From: Flavobacterium notoginsengisoli | Lineage (GTDB): Bacteria; Bacteroidota; Bacteroidia; Flavobacteriales; Flavobacteriaceae | Direction of reading: 5' to 3' | DNA: 64,000 bases | Assembly: GCF_014207905.1 (NCBI RefSeq) | Contig: NZ_JACHLB010000004.1 | Location: 248,001-312,000, forward strand | In this document: positions 7,211 through 15,831 of the stretch, piece after piece | How the letters are laid out: the number at the start of each line of letters is the position of its first letter | Numbering within the stretch: the stretch's first letter is position 1 | Position numbers and translations under genes: made by a program | Notes under the pieces: generated by a model | The model's input: the letters and a program-made list of their open reading frames with translations, nothing else | Told to the model about the DNA's origin: nothing | Database searches by the model: none

Positions 7211-8389
7211 TTATTTATTAACTGAAAAAGTATACAAAGAAACCGTATGATACTTCTCTCCTTTCTTTAAAGTTATCGGAGCAAATTTTGGCTGATTTGG
7301 AGCGTCTGGAAAGTGCTGTGTTTCTAATGCAAATGCCGTTCTGAAATCGTCTTTCGCACCCGATTTAAAGGTGTTTTTACTCTGCATAAAATTACCACTA
7401 TAAAACTGTAGTCCAGGCTCTTCTGTATAAATATCTAAAGTAATTCCTGAAGCATCTCCTTTTATTGTTGCTGCATGAATAAAACCATCTTTTTTTGTAC
7501 CATTTAAAACATAATTATGATCATATCCTTTACCAAATTTCAATTGTTCATCTTTGGTTTCAATTCTTTCTCCAATAGTATGTTTTGAAGTAAAATCGAA
7601 AGGTGTATTTTTCACCGCTTTTAATTCTCCACTTGGAATTAAACCTTCGTCAACCGGAGTAAATTGGTTGGCATAAATCTGTAGTTCGTGGTTTAAAATT
7701 GTGCCGCTTCCTTCTCCATTCAGATTAAAAAAGGCATGATTTGTCAAGTTTACTACAGTAGTTTTATCTGTTGTTGCTTCATACTCCATTTTTATAGCAT
7801 TATCATCTGTAAGCGTATAGGTTACTTTTACATCTAATTTTCCTGGAAAACCTTGTTCACCATCTGGCGATACATAAGTTAAAACCAACGTTTTTGCGTC
7901 TGTTTTTTCGGCATTCCAAACCACATCTTGAAAACCTTTTACACCTCCATGCAAAGCATTTTTGCCATTATTTAATGGCACTTGATATTGTTTTCCTTCT
8001 AAAGTAAATTGTCCTTTACCGATTCTGTTTCCAACTCTACCGATTGTAGCTCCGAAATAAGGTTCTGTAGAATTTTTAAAACCTTTTGCACTGTTCATTC
8101 CAACTACAACATCGGTTTGTTTTCCGTTTTTATCAGCAACCCAAAGTCCTACTAATCTTCCTCCATAATTTGTAAAAGCTGCTTTTATTCCTTTGTTTTC
8201 AATCCAATACAAAGCGACTTTTTTGCCGTCAATAATGGTATCAAAATTCTTAGTTTCTAAAACTGTATTTACAGAATCTGTTTTGATTTCTGTGTTTTCT
8301 TTTGAAACAGCGTCTTCCTTTTTAGCATCTTTACAATTGAATTGCAGAAGCGCCAATAAAACAACTGCTGCGATCTGAATATTTTTCAT
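7211..8389 (-). CDS. galM: Galactose mutarotase (aldose 1-epimerase), lipoprotein
   Basis: A 392-residue aldose 1-epimerase. The N-terminus MKNIQIAAVVLLALLQFNC is a lipoprotein signal with Cys19, so it is extracytoplasmic, unlike E. coli GalM. NGKNALHGG (about 142-150) and NLTNHAFFNL with catalytic His218 are present, as is catalytic Glu356 in FALETQHFPDAPNQP. It interconverts alpha and beta anomers of the aldoses released by neighbouring hydrolases, such as arabinose or galactose. It lies 24 bases after a GH43 gene, so both are in one transcript. Functional assignment is secure; its preferred sugar is not. Confidence 0.93.
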   Translation of the reverse strand: MKNIQIAAVVLLALLQFNCKDAKKEDAVSKENTEIKTDSVNTVLETKNFDTIIDGKKVALYWIENKGIKAAFTNYGGRLVGLWVADKNGKQTDVVVGMNSAKGFKNSTEPYFGATIGRVGNRIGKGQFTLEGKQYQVPLNNGKNALHGGVKGFQDVVWNAEKTDAKTLVLTYVSPDGEQGFPGKLDVKVTYTLTDDNAIKMEYEATTDKTTVVNLTNHAFFNLNGEGSGTILNHELQIYANQFTPVDEGLIPSGELKAVKNTPFDFTSKHTIGERIETKDEQLKFGKGYDHNYVLNGTKKDGFIHAATIKGDASGITLDIYTEEPGLQFYSGNFMQSKNTFKSGAKDDFRTAFALETQHFPDAPNQPKFAPITLKKGEKYHTVSLYTFSVNK

Positions 8390-8413
8390 TTAATAGCTTT
8401 TAAAATGTTTATA

Positions 8414-9436
8414 TTATTTTGATGGAATTGCAAGTTGTGTATCTTCACTTACTGGCTCTCCTAAAACTGGAAATCCGTTAGCATCCCAACTAATTTTCTG
8501 CATTCTTGGAGATCTTTTGTTTCCGCAGCCTTCGCCAGGATTAGAATTAGCGTGATACAAAATCCAATCTTCTTTTCCGTCTGGAGATTTAAAAAATGAA
8601 TTATGTCCAGGAGCGTAAACTTTATTTTTTTCTGATTGTTTGAAAATTGGTTCAGGAGACTTTTTCCATGCTTTTGCATCTAATAAATTATCATCGCCAT
8701 TAAACGATAATAAGCCTAAAGAATAGAAATCTGTCCAACAGCCACTTGCTGAAAACACAATGAAAATTTTGCCGTTTCTTTCTAAAAATTGAGGCCCTTC
8801 GTTTACATTTACCTGCGGCGGATTTACATCATCATGCAATGCGCCATGCGTTTCCCAATCGTTTGTTGGAGAGGAAAGCAAAACGCGATCACCTTCAATT
8901 TGAAGCGGGTTTTTCATTTTAGCAATGTAAATGTTTTGCTGACCGTTTTTATCGCCTTCCCAACCAGCCCAAATCATGTACAGCTGTTTTTTATGTTCGA
9001 ATACATTTCCGTCGATTGCCCATTTATCTGTTTTGGCAGCAATTTTTCCTTTAAATTCAAAATTTCCTTTAAATGGATCTGATGATTTATTTTCTAAAAC
9101 ATACATTCTATGGTTGTTGTTATCGCCATTATCTGCAGCAAAATAACAGTACCATTTTCCGTTTATAATATGAAATTCTGGCGCCCAGATTTCTGCAGAA
9201 TAATTCGTATTTTTAGGCGGAGTCCAAATGACTTTGCTCTCTGCATTTTTGATATCAGATAAGTCTTTTGCTTTCCATAAAACCAATTTATTTCCAAGTG
9301 TATTGGTGTAATAATAATAGCCTTTGTAATACGTGCTGTAGGGATCTGCACCTGATGGCAGAATAGGGTTTTTGAAGGTTTTCTGCTGTGCAAAACCTAT
9401 TGTTGTGAGCAGCAGAAGGATTATGTATTTTTTCAT
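8414..9436 (-). CDS. Glycoside hydrolase family 43, exo-arabinofuranosidase-like
   Basis: A 340-residue secreted protein with a short signal peptide (cleavage near GFA-QQ). The first propeller blade reads NPILPSGADPYSTYYKGYYY with the base Asp31; Asp142 (AIDGNVF) and Glu213 (NEGPQF) complete the GH43 triad. The opening and the lack of an extra beta-sandwich domain resemble the GH43_26 exo-1,5-alpha-L-arabinofuranosidases, but that subfamily call is from memory of motif shape. It starts a cluster of four close genes (GH43, galM, GH43, GH43) behind a 291-base repeat-filled gap. Confidence 0.88.
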   Translation of the reverse strand: MKKYIILLLLTTIGFAQQKTFKNPILPSGADPYSTYYKGYYYYTNTLGNKLVLWKAKDLSDIKNAESKVIWTPPKNTNYSAEIWAPEFHIINGKWYCYFAADNGDNNNHRMYVLENKSSDPFKGNFEFKGKIAAKTDKWAIDGNVFEHKKQLYMIWAGWEGDKNGQQNIYIAKMKNPLQIEGDRVLLSSPTNDWETHGALHDDVNPPQVNVNEGPQFLERNGKIFIVFSASGCWTDFYSLGLLSFNGDDNLLDAKAWKKSPEPIFKQSEKNKVYAPGHNSFFKSPDGKEDWILYHANSNPGEGCGNKRSPRMQKISWDANGFPVLGEPVSEDTQLAIPSK

Positions 9437-9727
9437 TTTTTGTTTTTTTTCTTGTTGGGCGTTTTTTTTTTAACGCAAAGGCGCAAAGGTTTTTCGCAAA
9501 GATCGGAATGGTTTTTTCTCAACTTTATAAATATAAAGAAGGCGAAGTACGCAAAGCTTTTGTCATTCTTCATTCTTCGGAATAAAAAACTTTACCACGC
9601 TTTCCCGAGGTGAAAACCTCGGGGTATGTTGTTAGCTATGTGTGGAAACTAGTTTCTTCTACTTCCTTTTTTCAACATTTTCAATATTAAAAATTCTATG
9701 TTTCTATGTGTTTAAAAAGAATACCAG
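9437..9727. repeat. Intergenic repeat region with CGCAAAG units and hairpins
   Basis: The gap inside the PUL between GH2 and GH43. It holds ACGCAAAGGCGCAAAGG near 9472, related to repeats at 23183, 47280 and 55441. It also holds a perfect hairpin CCCGAGGT (9604-9611) / ACCTCGGG (9616-9623) with a GAAA loop, and TTCTATGTTTCTATGTGTTT near 9695, which resembles the arms at 12852-12994. Confidence 0.7.
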
Positions 9728-11539
9728 TTATTTATTCAAAGTATTAATAACCTCTGTATTGATTTTATTAACCGCTTTAAAATCCATTTTGTCTACTTTT
9801 CTGTCGTAAGTCATAAAACCATTTACCTCGCCTTCAACGTCAGTTGTTTGCGTGTAAACCGCTGCAGAGAAACCAGTTTTTACTAAGTTTTTAAGAATTT
9901 CAGCATACTTTACATATTCTGCGGTAACTTCTGCTTGATTTTTAAATTTCACATAACCCCAGTTGTCGTTTGCTCTCCATAAATGCCCTTCAAGAGGAAG
10001 TCCGATTCCGCCATATTCGCCTAAAACAGTAACTCTTCTCGCATCGTATAGATACAATTCTGGCGCTGGATATTTATGTAAATCTAAAATGTCGCCCGTT
10101 TGAAAGTGATTTCCTCCACTTGAAGAATTGATTAAACGGCTCGGATCGTGGTTTTTAGTCCATTCTGTAATTTCTACCGTTTTAAATTGTCCCCAAGCTT
10201 CATTAAAAGGAACCCAAACCACAATACTTGGATAAGAATACAAATGATCCATAATTTCTCTCCACTCTTTTTTGTAGATTTCTTGAGATTTTGGAGTACG
10301 CTGTAATTCAGTTCCTTCAAAATACTTTTTATCTTGCCAAATCGGCTGATCGTCACCGCTTGGCATATCTTGCCAAACTAGAATTCCAAGTTGATCGCAA
10401 TGTGTGTACCAACGTTCTGGCTCTACTTTTACGTGTTTACGAATCATATTAAAACCTAATTCTTTTGTTTTAATAATATCGTATTTTAAAGCTTCGTCTG
10501 TTGGAGCTGTGTATAATCCTTCTGGCCACCAGCCTTGATCTAAAGGTCCGAATTGGAAATAATCTTTGTTGTTTAACTGCATTCTCATTACGCCATTTTC
10601 ATCTCTTTTTGATGAAATTTTACGCATGGCAAAATAACTTTTCACTTCGTCAACTACTTTATTTTTGCTGATTAACCGAACTTTTGTCTGATATAAAAAC
10701 GGACTTTCAGGCGACCATAATTTTGGTGCAGTCAAGACAATATCGTTGCTTTCTCCAACAACAGCTTTCTCGTTAGCAATTTCTTTTCCGTTTTCTAAAA
10801 CTGAAACTTCAACTAAATCACCAGTCTCTGCTCCTTTTACATCAGCTTTAATGCTAATTGTATTTTGATCGATATTTGGAGTTGTTCTTAAATCTGTAAT
10901 ATTTTTAGCATTAACTGGCTCAATCCAAACCGTTTGCCAAATTCCAGTAACAGGAGTGTACCAAATTCCTTCTGGATTTTTAACTTGTTTTCCTCTTGGC
11001 TGCGTCCCGTCGTTTGATGGATCCCAAACTTTTACGACTAGTTTCTGATTGCTTCCTTTTTTAATAAATGGCGTAATATCAAACGAAAAAGGTGTATATC
11101 CTCCAGTGTGTGAACCTACTTTTACATCATTAATAAAAACTTCTGTTTTCCAGTCAACAGCTCCAAAATGAAGCAGAATGTTTTTTCCGTTCCAGCCCGA
11201 TTCAATAGAAAAATTGGTTTCGTACCAAAGTTCATTTTTAGAGCCAACGTCTTTCATTACGCCAGACAAACTAGATTCTGCCGCAAAAGGAACTAAAATC
11301 TGTCCGTCATATTTTGAAGGCGCAGCTTTTCCAAATTCCTGAATTTTATAACTCCATAAACCATTTAGATTTTTCCACTGTCCACGCTCCATAATCGGGC
11401 GCGGATATTCTGGAAGCGGTTTTTTAGGATCTACCTGCTCTGCCCATTTTGTTTTAATCTTATCTCCTTGCGGTTTCCACTGCGCATTGACTGCCAACAC
11501 TGAAAACAAGGCTAAAAAAAGGATGCTTTTTCTTTTCAT
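9728..11539 (-). CDS. Glycoside hydrolase family 2 enzyme
   Basis: A 603-residue secreted hydrolase (signal peptide MKRKSILFLALFSVLAVNA). Domain order follows GH2: sugar-binding jelly roll (about 35-205, with RGQWKNLNGLW), immunoglobulin-like middle domain (about 210-310) and TIM barrel (about 320-600). The acid/base is Glu447 in VPFNEAWG and the nucleophile Glu508 in LGEYGG. It is shorter than most beta-galactosidases (about 1000) because the C-terminal domains are missing. GH2 activity could be beta-galactosidase, beta-glucuronidase or arabinopyranosidase; the arabinose-rich PUL context favours removing beta-linked decorations. Confidence 0.9.
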   Translation of the reverse strand: MKRKSILFLALFSVLAVNAQWKPQGDKIKTKWAEQVDPKKPLPEYPRPIMERGQWKNLNGLWSYKIQEFGKAAPSKYDGQILVPFAAESSLSGVMKDVGSKNELWYETNFSIESGWNGKNILLHFGAVDWKTEVFINDVKVGSHTGGYTPFSFDITPFIKKGSNQKLVVKVWDPSNDGTQPRGKQVKNPEGIWYTPVTGIWQTVWIEPVNAKNITDLRTTPNIDQNTISIKADVKGAETGDLVEVSVLENGKEIANEKAVVGESNDIVLTAPKLWSPESPFLYQTKVRLISKNKVVDEVKSYFAMRKISSKRDENGVMRMQLNNKDYFQFGPLDQGWWPEGLYTAPTDEALKYDIIKTKELGFNMIRKHVKVEPERWYTHCDQLGILVWQDMPSGDDQPIWQDKKYFEGTELQRTPKSQEIYKKEWREIMDHLYSYPSIVVWVPFNEAWGQFKTVEITEWTKNHDPSRLINSSSGGNHFQTGDILDLHKYPAPELYLYDARRVTVLGEYGGIGLPLEGHLWRANDNWGYVKFKNQAEVTAEYVKYAEILKNLVKTGFSAAVYTQTTDVEGEVNGFMTYDRKVDKMDFKAVNKINTEVINTLNK

Positions 11540-11607
11540 ACTCTATATTTATTAGGCATTTATTCTTTTAAATCAATGCCGTGATGTTTTTCTAAATCAA
11601 AATTGAA

Positions 11608-11639
11608 TTACCAGGCTCATATCCACATAAGCCTGGTAA
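11608..11639 (-). promoter_or_regulatory. Hairpin in the leader of the GH2 gene
   Basis: TTACCAGGCT (11608-11617) pairs perfectly with AGCCTGGTAA (11630-11639) about 70 bases upstream of the GH2 start. It may terminate the preceding gene or protect the downstream mRNA. Confidence 0.5.
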
Positions 11640-11739
11640 CTACTTAAACTAAACTAACTTAACTAACCATATTTTTAAGGGTATTAAGATTTTTATTCAA
11701 TGCTCCTCAACATCATTCTTAATACTTAATACTCCCTTC

Positions 11740-12774
11740 TTAATTCTTCTTTCCGAATTTCTTCACCAAACTGTCGTATTCTTTTTTAGAGATTGTAATC
11801 ATGCAGCCGTGGCGTACTTTTTCTGGAAGACTGTATTTATCCCAATCCGAGAAAAAAGTGTAGCCTGAAGCTTGAAACCAAGGTCCGTTTAGGTTATCTG
11901 CAATTGATAATCCGTATGAAACTCCTGGATATTGTTCGTAATACATATACCATATTTTGTCATCTGGAGAAGGAATCAGCATTGGAGCTTCTCTGAAGTT
12001 TGGACTGATAGATTGCTGGGGCAAAGAATAAGGTCCTAAAAGGGATTTTGATTTGGCAATTCGGATGGTTTTTCCGGTTGTCCAATACAAAGTTGGGTAC
12101 GTTTCATCCTTAATTACAGCGTAATAAGAATCGCCAACTTTACGAATAAAAACATCAATTGTTCCCATATCCCAATCGAATAAACGGTTTGGTGGGCCTT
12201 CGAAAGTTTTTAAATCTTTAGACAAAACATACAAAGTTCGCTGGCTTCTCCAATAACGTTCTCCGTCTCCTTTAATTCCTTCCAAATGTGGCGTATGCCA
12301 AGTCATTATAAACTTTTGAGAATCATTATCATAGTATAATTTTGGAGCGCCAATTCGCTGTAAAGCGTTAGAATAATCTGGCGTACTTTTTAAATCTGGT
12401 GTGTAATCCGAATGTTTTTTCCAAGTAATCAAATCATCAGAAACCCAAATATTGATTGCTTTTGCATCGTCTCCTGTATTTCCTGCAATGTAATATTTGC
12501 CATCTGGACCTTTACAGATATCCGGATGTCCTTTATATTCTTCAAAAACGCGTTTTCCGTTGTTTAGATTTTCCCAATGAAGTCCATCTAAACTCACTGA
12601 ATAATACAATCTGCCGTAATCACTGTGCGTCATGTGCGCAAAAAGATAGGCTTCGTTTTTTGGTTTTTCGTTTCCTTTTACTTGTCCCGGCGGATCTGGT
12701 TGTTGCGCTTTCGCGGAAAATCCAATCAGAATTACTATTAGAAAAAAGAGCTGTTTTATTGTATTTTTTTTCAT
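11740..12774 (-). CDS. GH43/GH32-clan five-bladed propeller hydrolase
   Basis: A 344-residue secreted protein starting at 12774 (MKKNTIKQLFFLIVILIGFSAKA, a clean signal peptide); an upstream ATG at 12858 would put a meaningless 28 residues before it. Repeated propeller elements are visible: YSVSLDGLHWENL, HPDICKGPDGKYYIAG, WVSDDLITWKK, GTIDVFIRK and NFREAPMLIPSPD. Asp and Glu residues in HPDICK, TIDVFIR and FREAPML are candidate catalytic residues, but the classic DPT opening is absent. It belongs to the GH43-like clan and is unlikely to be assigned more closely without a profile search. Confidence 0.75.
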   Translation of the reverse strand: MKKNTIKQLFFLIVILIGFSAKAQQPDPPGQVKGNEKPKNEAYLFAHMTHSDYGRLYYSVSLDGLHWENLNNGKRVFEEYKGHPDICKGPDGKYYIAGNTGDDAKAINIWVSDDLITWKKHSDYTPDLKSTPDYSNALQRIGAPKLYYDNDSQKFIMTWHTPHLEGIKGDGERYWRSQRTLYVLSKDLKTFEGPPNRLFDWDMGTIDVFIRKVGDSYYAVIKDETYPTLYWTTGKTIRIAKSKSLLGPYSLPQQSISPNFREAPMLIPSPDDKIWYMYYEQYPGVSYGLSIADNLNGPWFQASGYTFFSDWDKYSLPEKVRHGCMITISKKEYDSLVKKFGKKN

Positions 12775-12850
12775 GTTGTTAAAATTTAAAATGCTTTTTT
12801 TGTCACAGATTAAAGGAACTAATGCTATTAAACTTTGTGACGAAAAAATG

Positions 12851-12995
12851 AAACACATAGAAACATAGATTTTTAATGTTTCTGTTTAAGATTACAAAAA
12901 AAGCTAGCTTTCACACATAGTCCCGAAGCTTCGGGATGTTTTGAAATTAGTGAAACGCCTTTTTAGACAAAGCGAAACTGTGTTTCTATGTGTTA
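12851..12995. repeat. Nested inverted repeat
   Basis: AACACATAGAAACA (12852-12865) is perfectly complementary to TGTTTCTATGTGTT (12981-12994). Between them lies the perfect 16-base palindrome TCCCGAAGCTTCGGGA (12921-12936). The structure fills the gap before the GH43-like gene. Confidence 0.8.
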
Positions 12996-13014
12996 AAAAA
13001 TCTTTTTAAATTAT

Positions 13015-14190
13015 CTAACTCTTCTTATTCGCCTCAGCAGTCATTTTCTTGATTAAATCTGTCTCGGCTTTGATATATGGCGTTCCGTCTGTGTGTAAAA
13101 CATCGTGAAACCATAATTTTGGTTCTGCAGTGTAGGTTTTCGTCCAGCTATCCCAAGCATATTTGGTTTGTGTTTTTCCGTCTACAAATCCCCAGTTGAT
13201 CATACCAACATTGTATTTTCTGGCAAGAGGTAAAAATCCTTCAAAAGTACTTCCGTTTGGTCTTGCCATATATTCTGTACAGATTAATGGTTTTCCGTAA
13301 CGCTGTAATTGCTTTACAACTCTTTCAAAATCTTCTGGTTTATCATAATTGTGGAAAGAAACAATATCAGATTGTTCGATTTGCATTTTGTGCATTGGCT
13401 TCATTTTAGCCTCATCGCTCCAATCTCCAACCCAAACTCCAGAAGTCAATGGCTGTGAAGGATTGCTTTCTCTAGCCCACACAAAAACGTCTTTTAAAAG
13501 CGGTAAAATCAAATCTACTTTGTTTTTGATTTCTACTTTTTCGTAAGAAGGTCCAGTCATATTATCTGGTTCATTCCAAACATCCCAACCTAAAATACGG
13601 TTGTCGTCTTTAAATTTTGCTACTGTTTCTTTTACATATTTCTCTAAACGAGGATATTGTGTTTTATCTTGAAGCACTTTTTGTCCCGGACTCTGAACCC
13701 ATCCAGAATTATGTGTATGTGGTTTTGGAGCACGTTGTTTTCCTAAAGCAGGAAACGGATCCCAACAAGAATCAAACAAAACAAAAAGCGTTTTAATATG
13801 ATGTTTATCTGCAATTCCTAAGAAAGTATCCATGCGTTTGTAAAGTCCTTCTGGATCTTGCTGATGCAATAAATCGTGCAAATAGACACGCATTACATTC
13901 ATACCAAGACCTTCTGCCCAACCCAATTCCTGATCAATTCTTTTCGGATCAAAAGTATCTTCCTGCCACATCTCTAACTGATTTATAGCTGTGCTAGGAG
14001 AATAATTTGCTCCAACTAACCATGGTTGTTTTGCATACCAATCATTAGCCTGTTCTTTGGTCCAGATTTCTCTTTTTTCAACTGAAGCTGTTTCAGTTTT
14101 ATTTTCTTCAGGATTACTTTTTTTGTTGTTACAGCTAAGCAATACAAGTCCTGCTAACATTAATGTCAGACACAATTTTACTTTCTTCAT
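13015..14190 (-). CDS. GH5-like (beta/alpha)8-barrel glycoside hydrolase, lipoprotein
   Basis: A 391-residue lipoprotein (signal peptide with LAGLVLLSC). The barrel carries the clan GH-A pattern: acid/base Glu207 in WDVWNEPD at the end of strand 4 and nucleophile Glu306 in ICTEYMAR at the end of strand 7. NVMRVYLHD near residue 105 and FVLFDSCWDPF near 140 complete the fold. Similar Bacteroidota proteins are often named cellulase or 1,4-beta-xylanase without proof. It is the first enzyme after susD, behind a perfect hairpin. In this PUL it may cut the glycan backbone, as the surface-exposed endo-enzyme. Confidence 0.82.
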   Translation of the reverse strand: MKKVKLCLTLMLAGLVLLSCNNKKSNPEENKTETASVEKREIWTKEQANDWYAKQPWLVGANYSPSTAINQLEMWQEDTFDPKRIDQELGWAEGLGMNVMRVYLHDLLHQQDPEGLYKRMDTFLGIADKHHIKTLFVLFDSCWDPFPALGKQRAPKPHTHNSGWVQSPGQKVLQDKTQYPRLEKYVKETVAKFKDDNRILGWDVWNEPDNMTGPSYEKVEIKNKVDLILPLLKDVFVWARESNPSQPLTSGVWVGDWSDEAKMKPMHKMQIEQSDIVSFHNYDKPEDFERVVKQLQRYGKPLICTEYMARPNGSTFEGFLPLARKYNVGMINWGFVDGKTQTKYAWDSWTKTYTAEPKLWFHDVLHTDGTPYIKAETDLIKKMTAEANKKS

Positions 14191-14229
14191 TTCTATTTTG
14201 TTTTTTTGAACAATCGTTCTTTATGATAA

Positions 14230-14257
14230 GGGAATCAGACTAGTACGTCTGATTCCC
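14230..14257 (-). terminator. Perfect hairpin immediately after susD
   Basis: GGGAATCAGAC (14230-14240) and GTCTGATTCCC (14247-14257) form an 11-bp stem with a 6-base loop, between susD and the first enzyme gene. On the minus strand it is followed by little T-run, so partial termination or 3' end protection of susCD mRNA is more likely than full termination. Confidence 0.7.
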
Positions 14258-14272
14258 ACAAAAAAAATCAGT

Positions 14273-15814
14273 TTAGTATCCAGAGTTTTGCTCTAAATTT
14301 GGATTATTATCTACATCACTTTGTGGAATAGGCATTCTATGATTTTTACCCACTTTAAAGTTTTTAAAATCTGGATCACGAAGCGCAATTTTATCAACAG
14401 CAGCTTGAGAATCTAAATCTCCCCAACGTTTTAAATCTTCCCAGCGAACACTTTCACCGCACAATTCTAAAACTCTTTCCATTTTTAAACGCTCTAAGAA
14501 TAAATCGTGATTGTTTCCAATTTCAGGATGCGCAACCGCCAATGTGTTCATGTTTACACGAGCTCTTACCATATCTACATATTGATAAGCTTGAGAAGTG
14601 CTTCCTAACTCGTTTAAAACTTCAGCATAACGTAATAAAATATCTCCGTAACGAACTAATCTGTAGTTTACCTGGCTGTAGTAATCTTCATTATCTCTGT
14701 AATAATCACGGCTTCCTTTTCTAAACCAAGCCTCATCATTATTCCACTCCCAATTTCTGTTGTATGTTTTATCACCGAAATCAGCTAATAATTGCGGATA
14801 GTATAAAGTCCATCTTAAACGAATATCAAGATTTCCGTCTTTATTTTTTTCTTGTTTGAATGCATTTACTAACCAAAAACGAGCTTGACCATCTGACCAT
14901 CCAATTCCTCTTGGAGCAAAAAATTGACAACGGTTACTAGAAACTGCCGCATTTTGATCTTCTCCAGTTCCTCCTTTTCTTTGATCACCAAATTGGATTT
15001 CAAAAACAGATTCGCTGTTGTTTTCATTTACGTCTGTAAAATTATCTCTGTAATTTGAAACTAAGCTATACCTTGCTCCAGGTCCTGTAATCAAATATTC
15101 TAATGCCGTTTTTGCTTCTGCCCATTTGTGCTGCTGCATGTATGTTTTGGCAAGAAAAGCTTTTACAGCGCCTTTATCTGGTCTTCCCGATTGATCTATT
15201 TCATTTGTAGCACTTTTTGCCCAGCTGCTTGGTAAATCTTCGAAAGCTTCATTTAAATCTTTTTCGATTTGTGCCCAAACTTCTGTTACCTTTTTTTGCT
15301 GTGGCAAATCCTGTGGTGTAGAAGGATCTAAAACTAAAGGAATATCCTCCCAAATTACCGCTGCATAATAGTAATGTAACGCTCTAAAAAATTTAGCTTG
15401 AGCAATGATTTTCTTTTTATCATCTTCGTTTTGAAAAGTAATGTTCGGAACATTAGCCAAAACCTGATTACATCTAAAAATTGCTTTATAGGTATCTCTC
15501 CATGTTACGGCATTTCCTTCCCAGAAATTATAATTAATATAATTAAATCTTGTCCAGTCTGCTAATTCTGTCCATGGACTTACGCTATAACCTTCATCAG
15601 AAGTTAAATCCAATCTAAAATAGATCCATCTTGCCCAAAGACCATCTTTATAGAACATGGCATAAATTGAGTTTACACCAGCTTGTGCGTCACTTTCGGT
15701 TTTCCAATATTGATCTACGGTAATATCATTTGGGCTATTCAGGTCCAATTCGTTTTCGCAAGCTGTAAAAACAAGACCTAGAAAAGCTGCTGTTATTATA
15801 ATTATTTTTTTCAT
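14273..15814 (-). CDS. SusD/RagB-family glycan-binding lipoprotein
   Basis: A 513-residue surface lipoprotein (MKKIIIITAAFLGLVFTAC, lipobox Cys19). It shows the SusD pattern: N-terminal LDLNSPNDITVDQYWKTESDAQAGVNSIY, tetratricopeptide-like helices (QAKFFRALHYYYAAVIWEDIPLV) and a C-terminal RYGDILLRYAEVLNELG plus ERVLELCGESVRWEDLKRWG. SusD proteins sit on top of the SusC barrel and capture the glycan. It lies 17 bases downstream of susC and pairs with it. Ligand is presumably the glycan attacked by the adjacent GH43, GH5-like and GH2 enzymes. Confidence 0.95.
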   Translation of the reverse strand: MKKIIIITAAFLGLVFTACENELDLNSPNDITVDQYWKTESDAQAGVNSIYAMFYKDGLWARWIYFRLDLTSDEGYSVSPWTELADWTRFNYINYNFWEGNAVTWRDTYKAIFRCNQVLANVPNITFQNEDDKKKIIAQAKFFRALHYYYAAVIWEDIPLVLDPSTPQDLPQQKKVTEVWAQIEKDLNEAFEDLPSSWAKSATNEIDQSGRPDKGAVKAFLAKTYMQQHKWAEAKTALEYLITGPGARYSLVSNYRDNFTDVNENNSESVFEIQFGDQRKGGTGEDQNAAVSSNRCQFFAPRGIGWSDGQARFWLVNAFKQEKNKDGNLDIRLRWTLYYPQLLADFGDKTYNRNWEWNNDEAWFRKGSRDYYRDNEDYYSQVNYRLVRYGDILLRYAEVLNELGSTSQAYQYVDMVRARVNMNTLAVAHPEIGNNHDLFLERLKMERVLELCGESVRWEDLKRWGDLDSQAAVDKIALRDPDFKNFKVGKNHRMPIPQSDVDNNPNLEQNSGY

Positions 15815-15831
15815 TACGCTATTTTTTTAAA

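Noticed and set aside
8461..9393. Alternative minus-strand frames inside the GH43 gene
   Set aside because: They have no family similarity and lie wholly within a complete GH43 gene with an intact catalytic triad.
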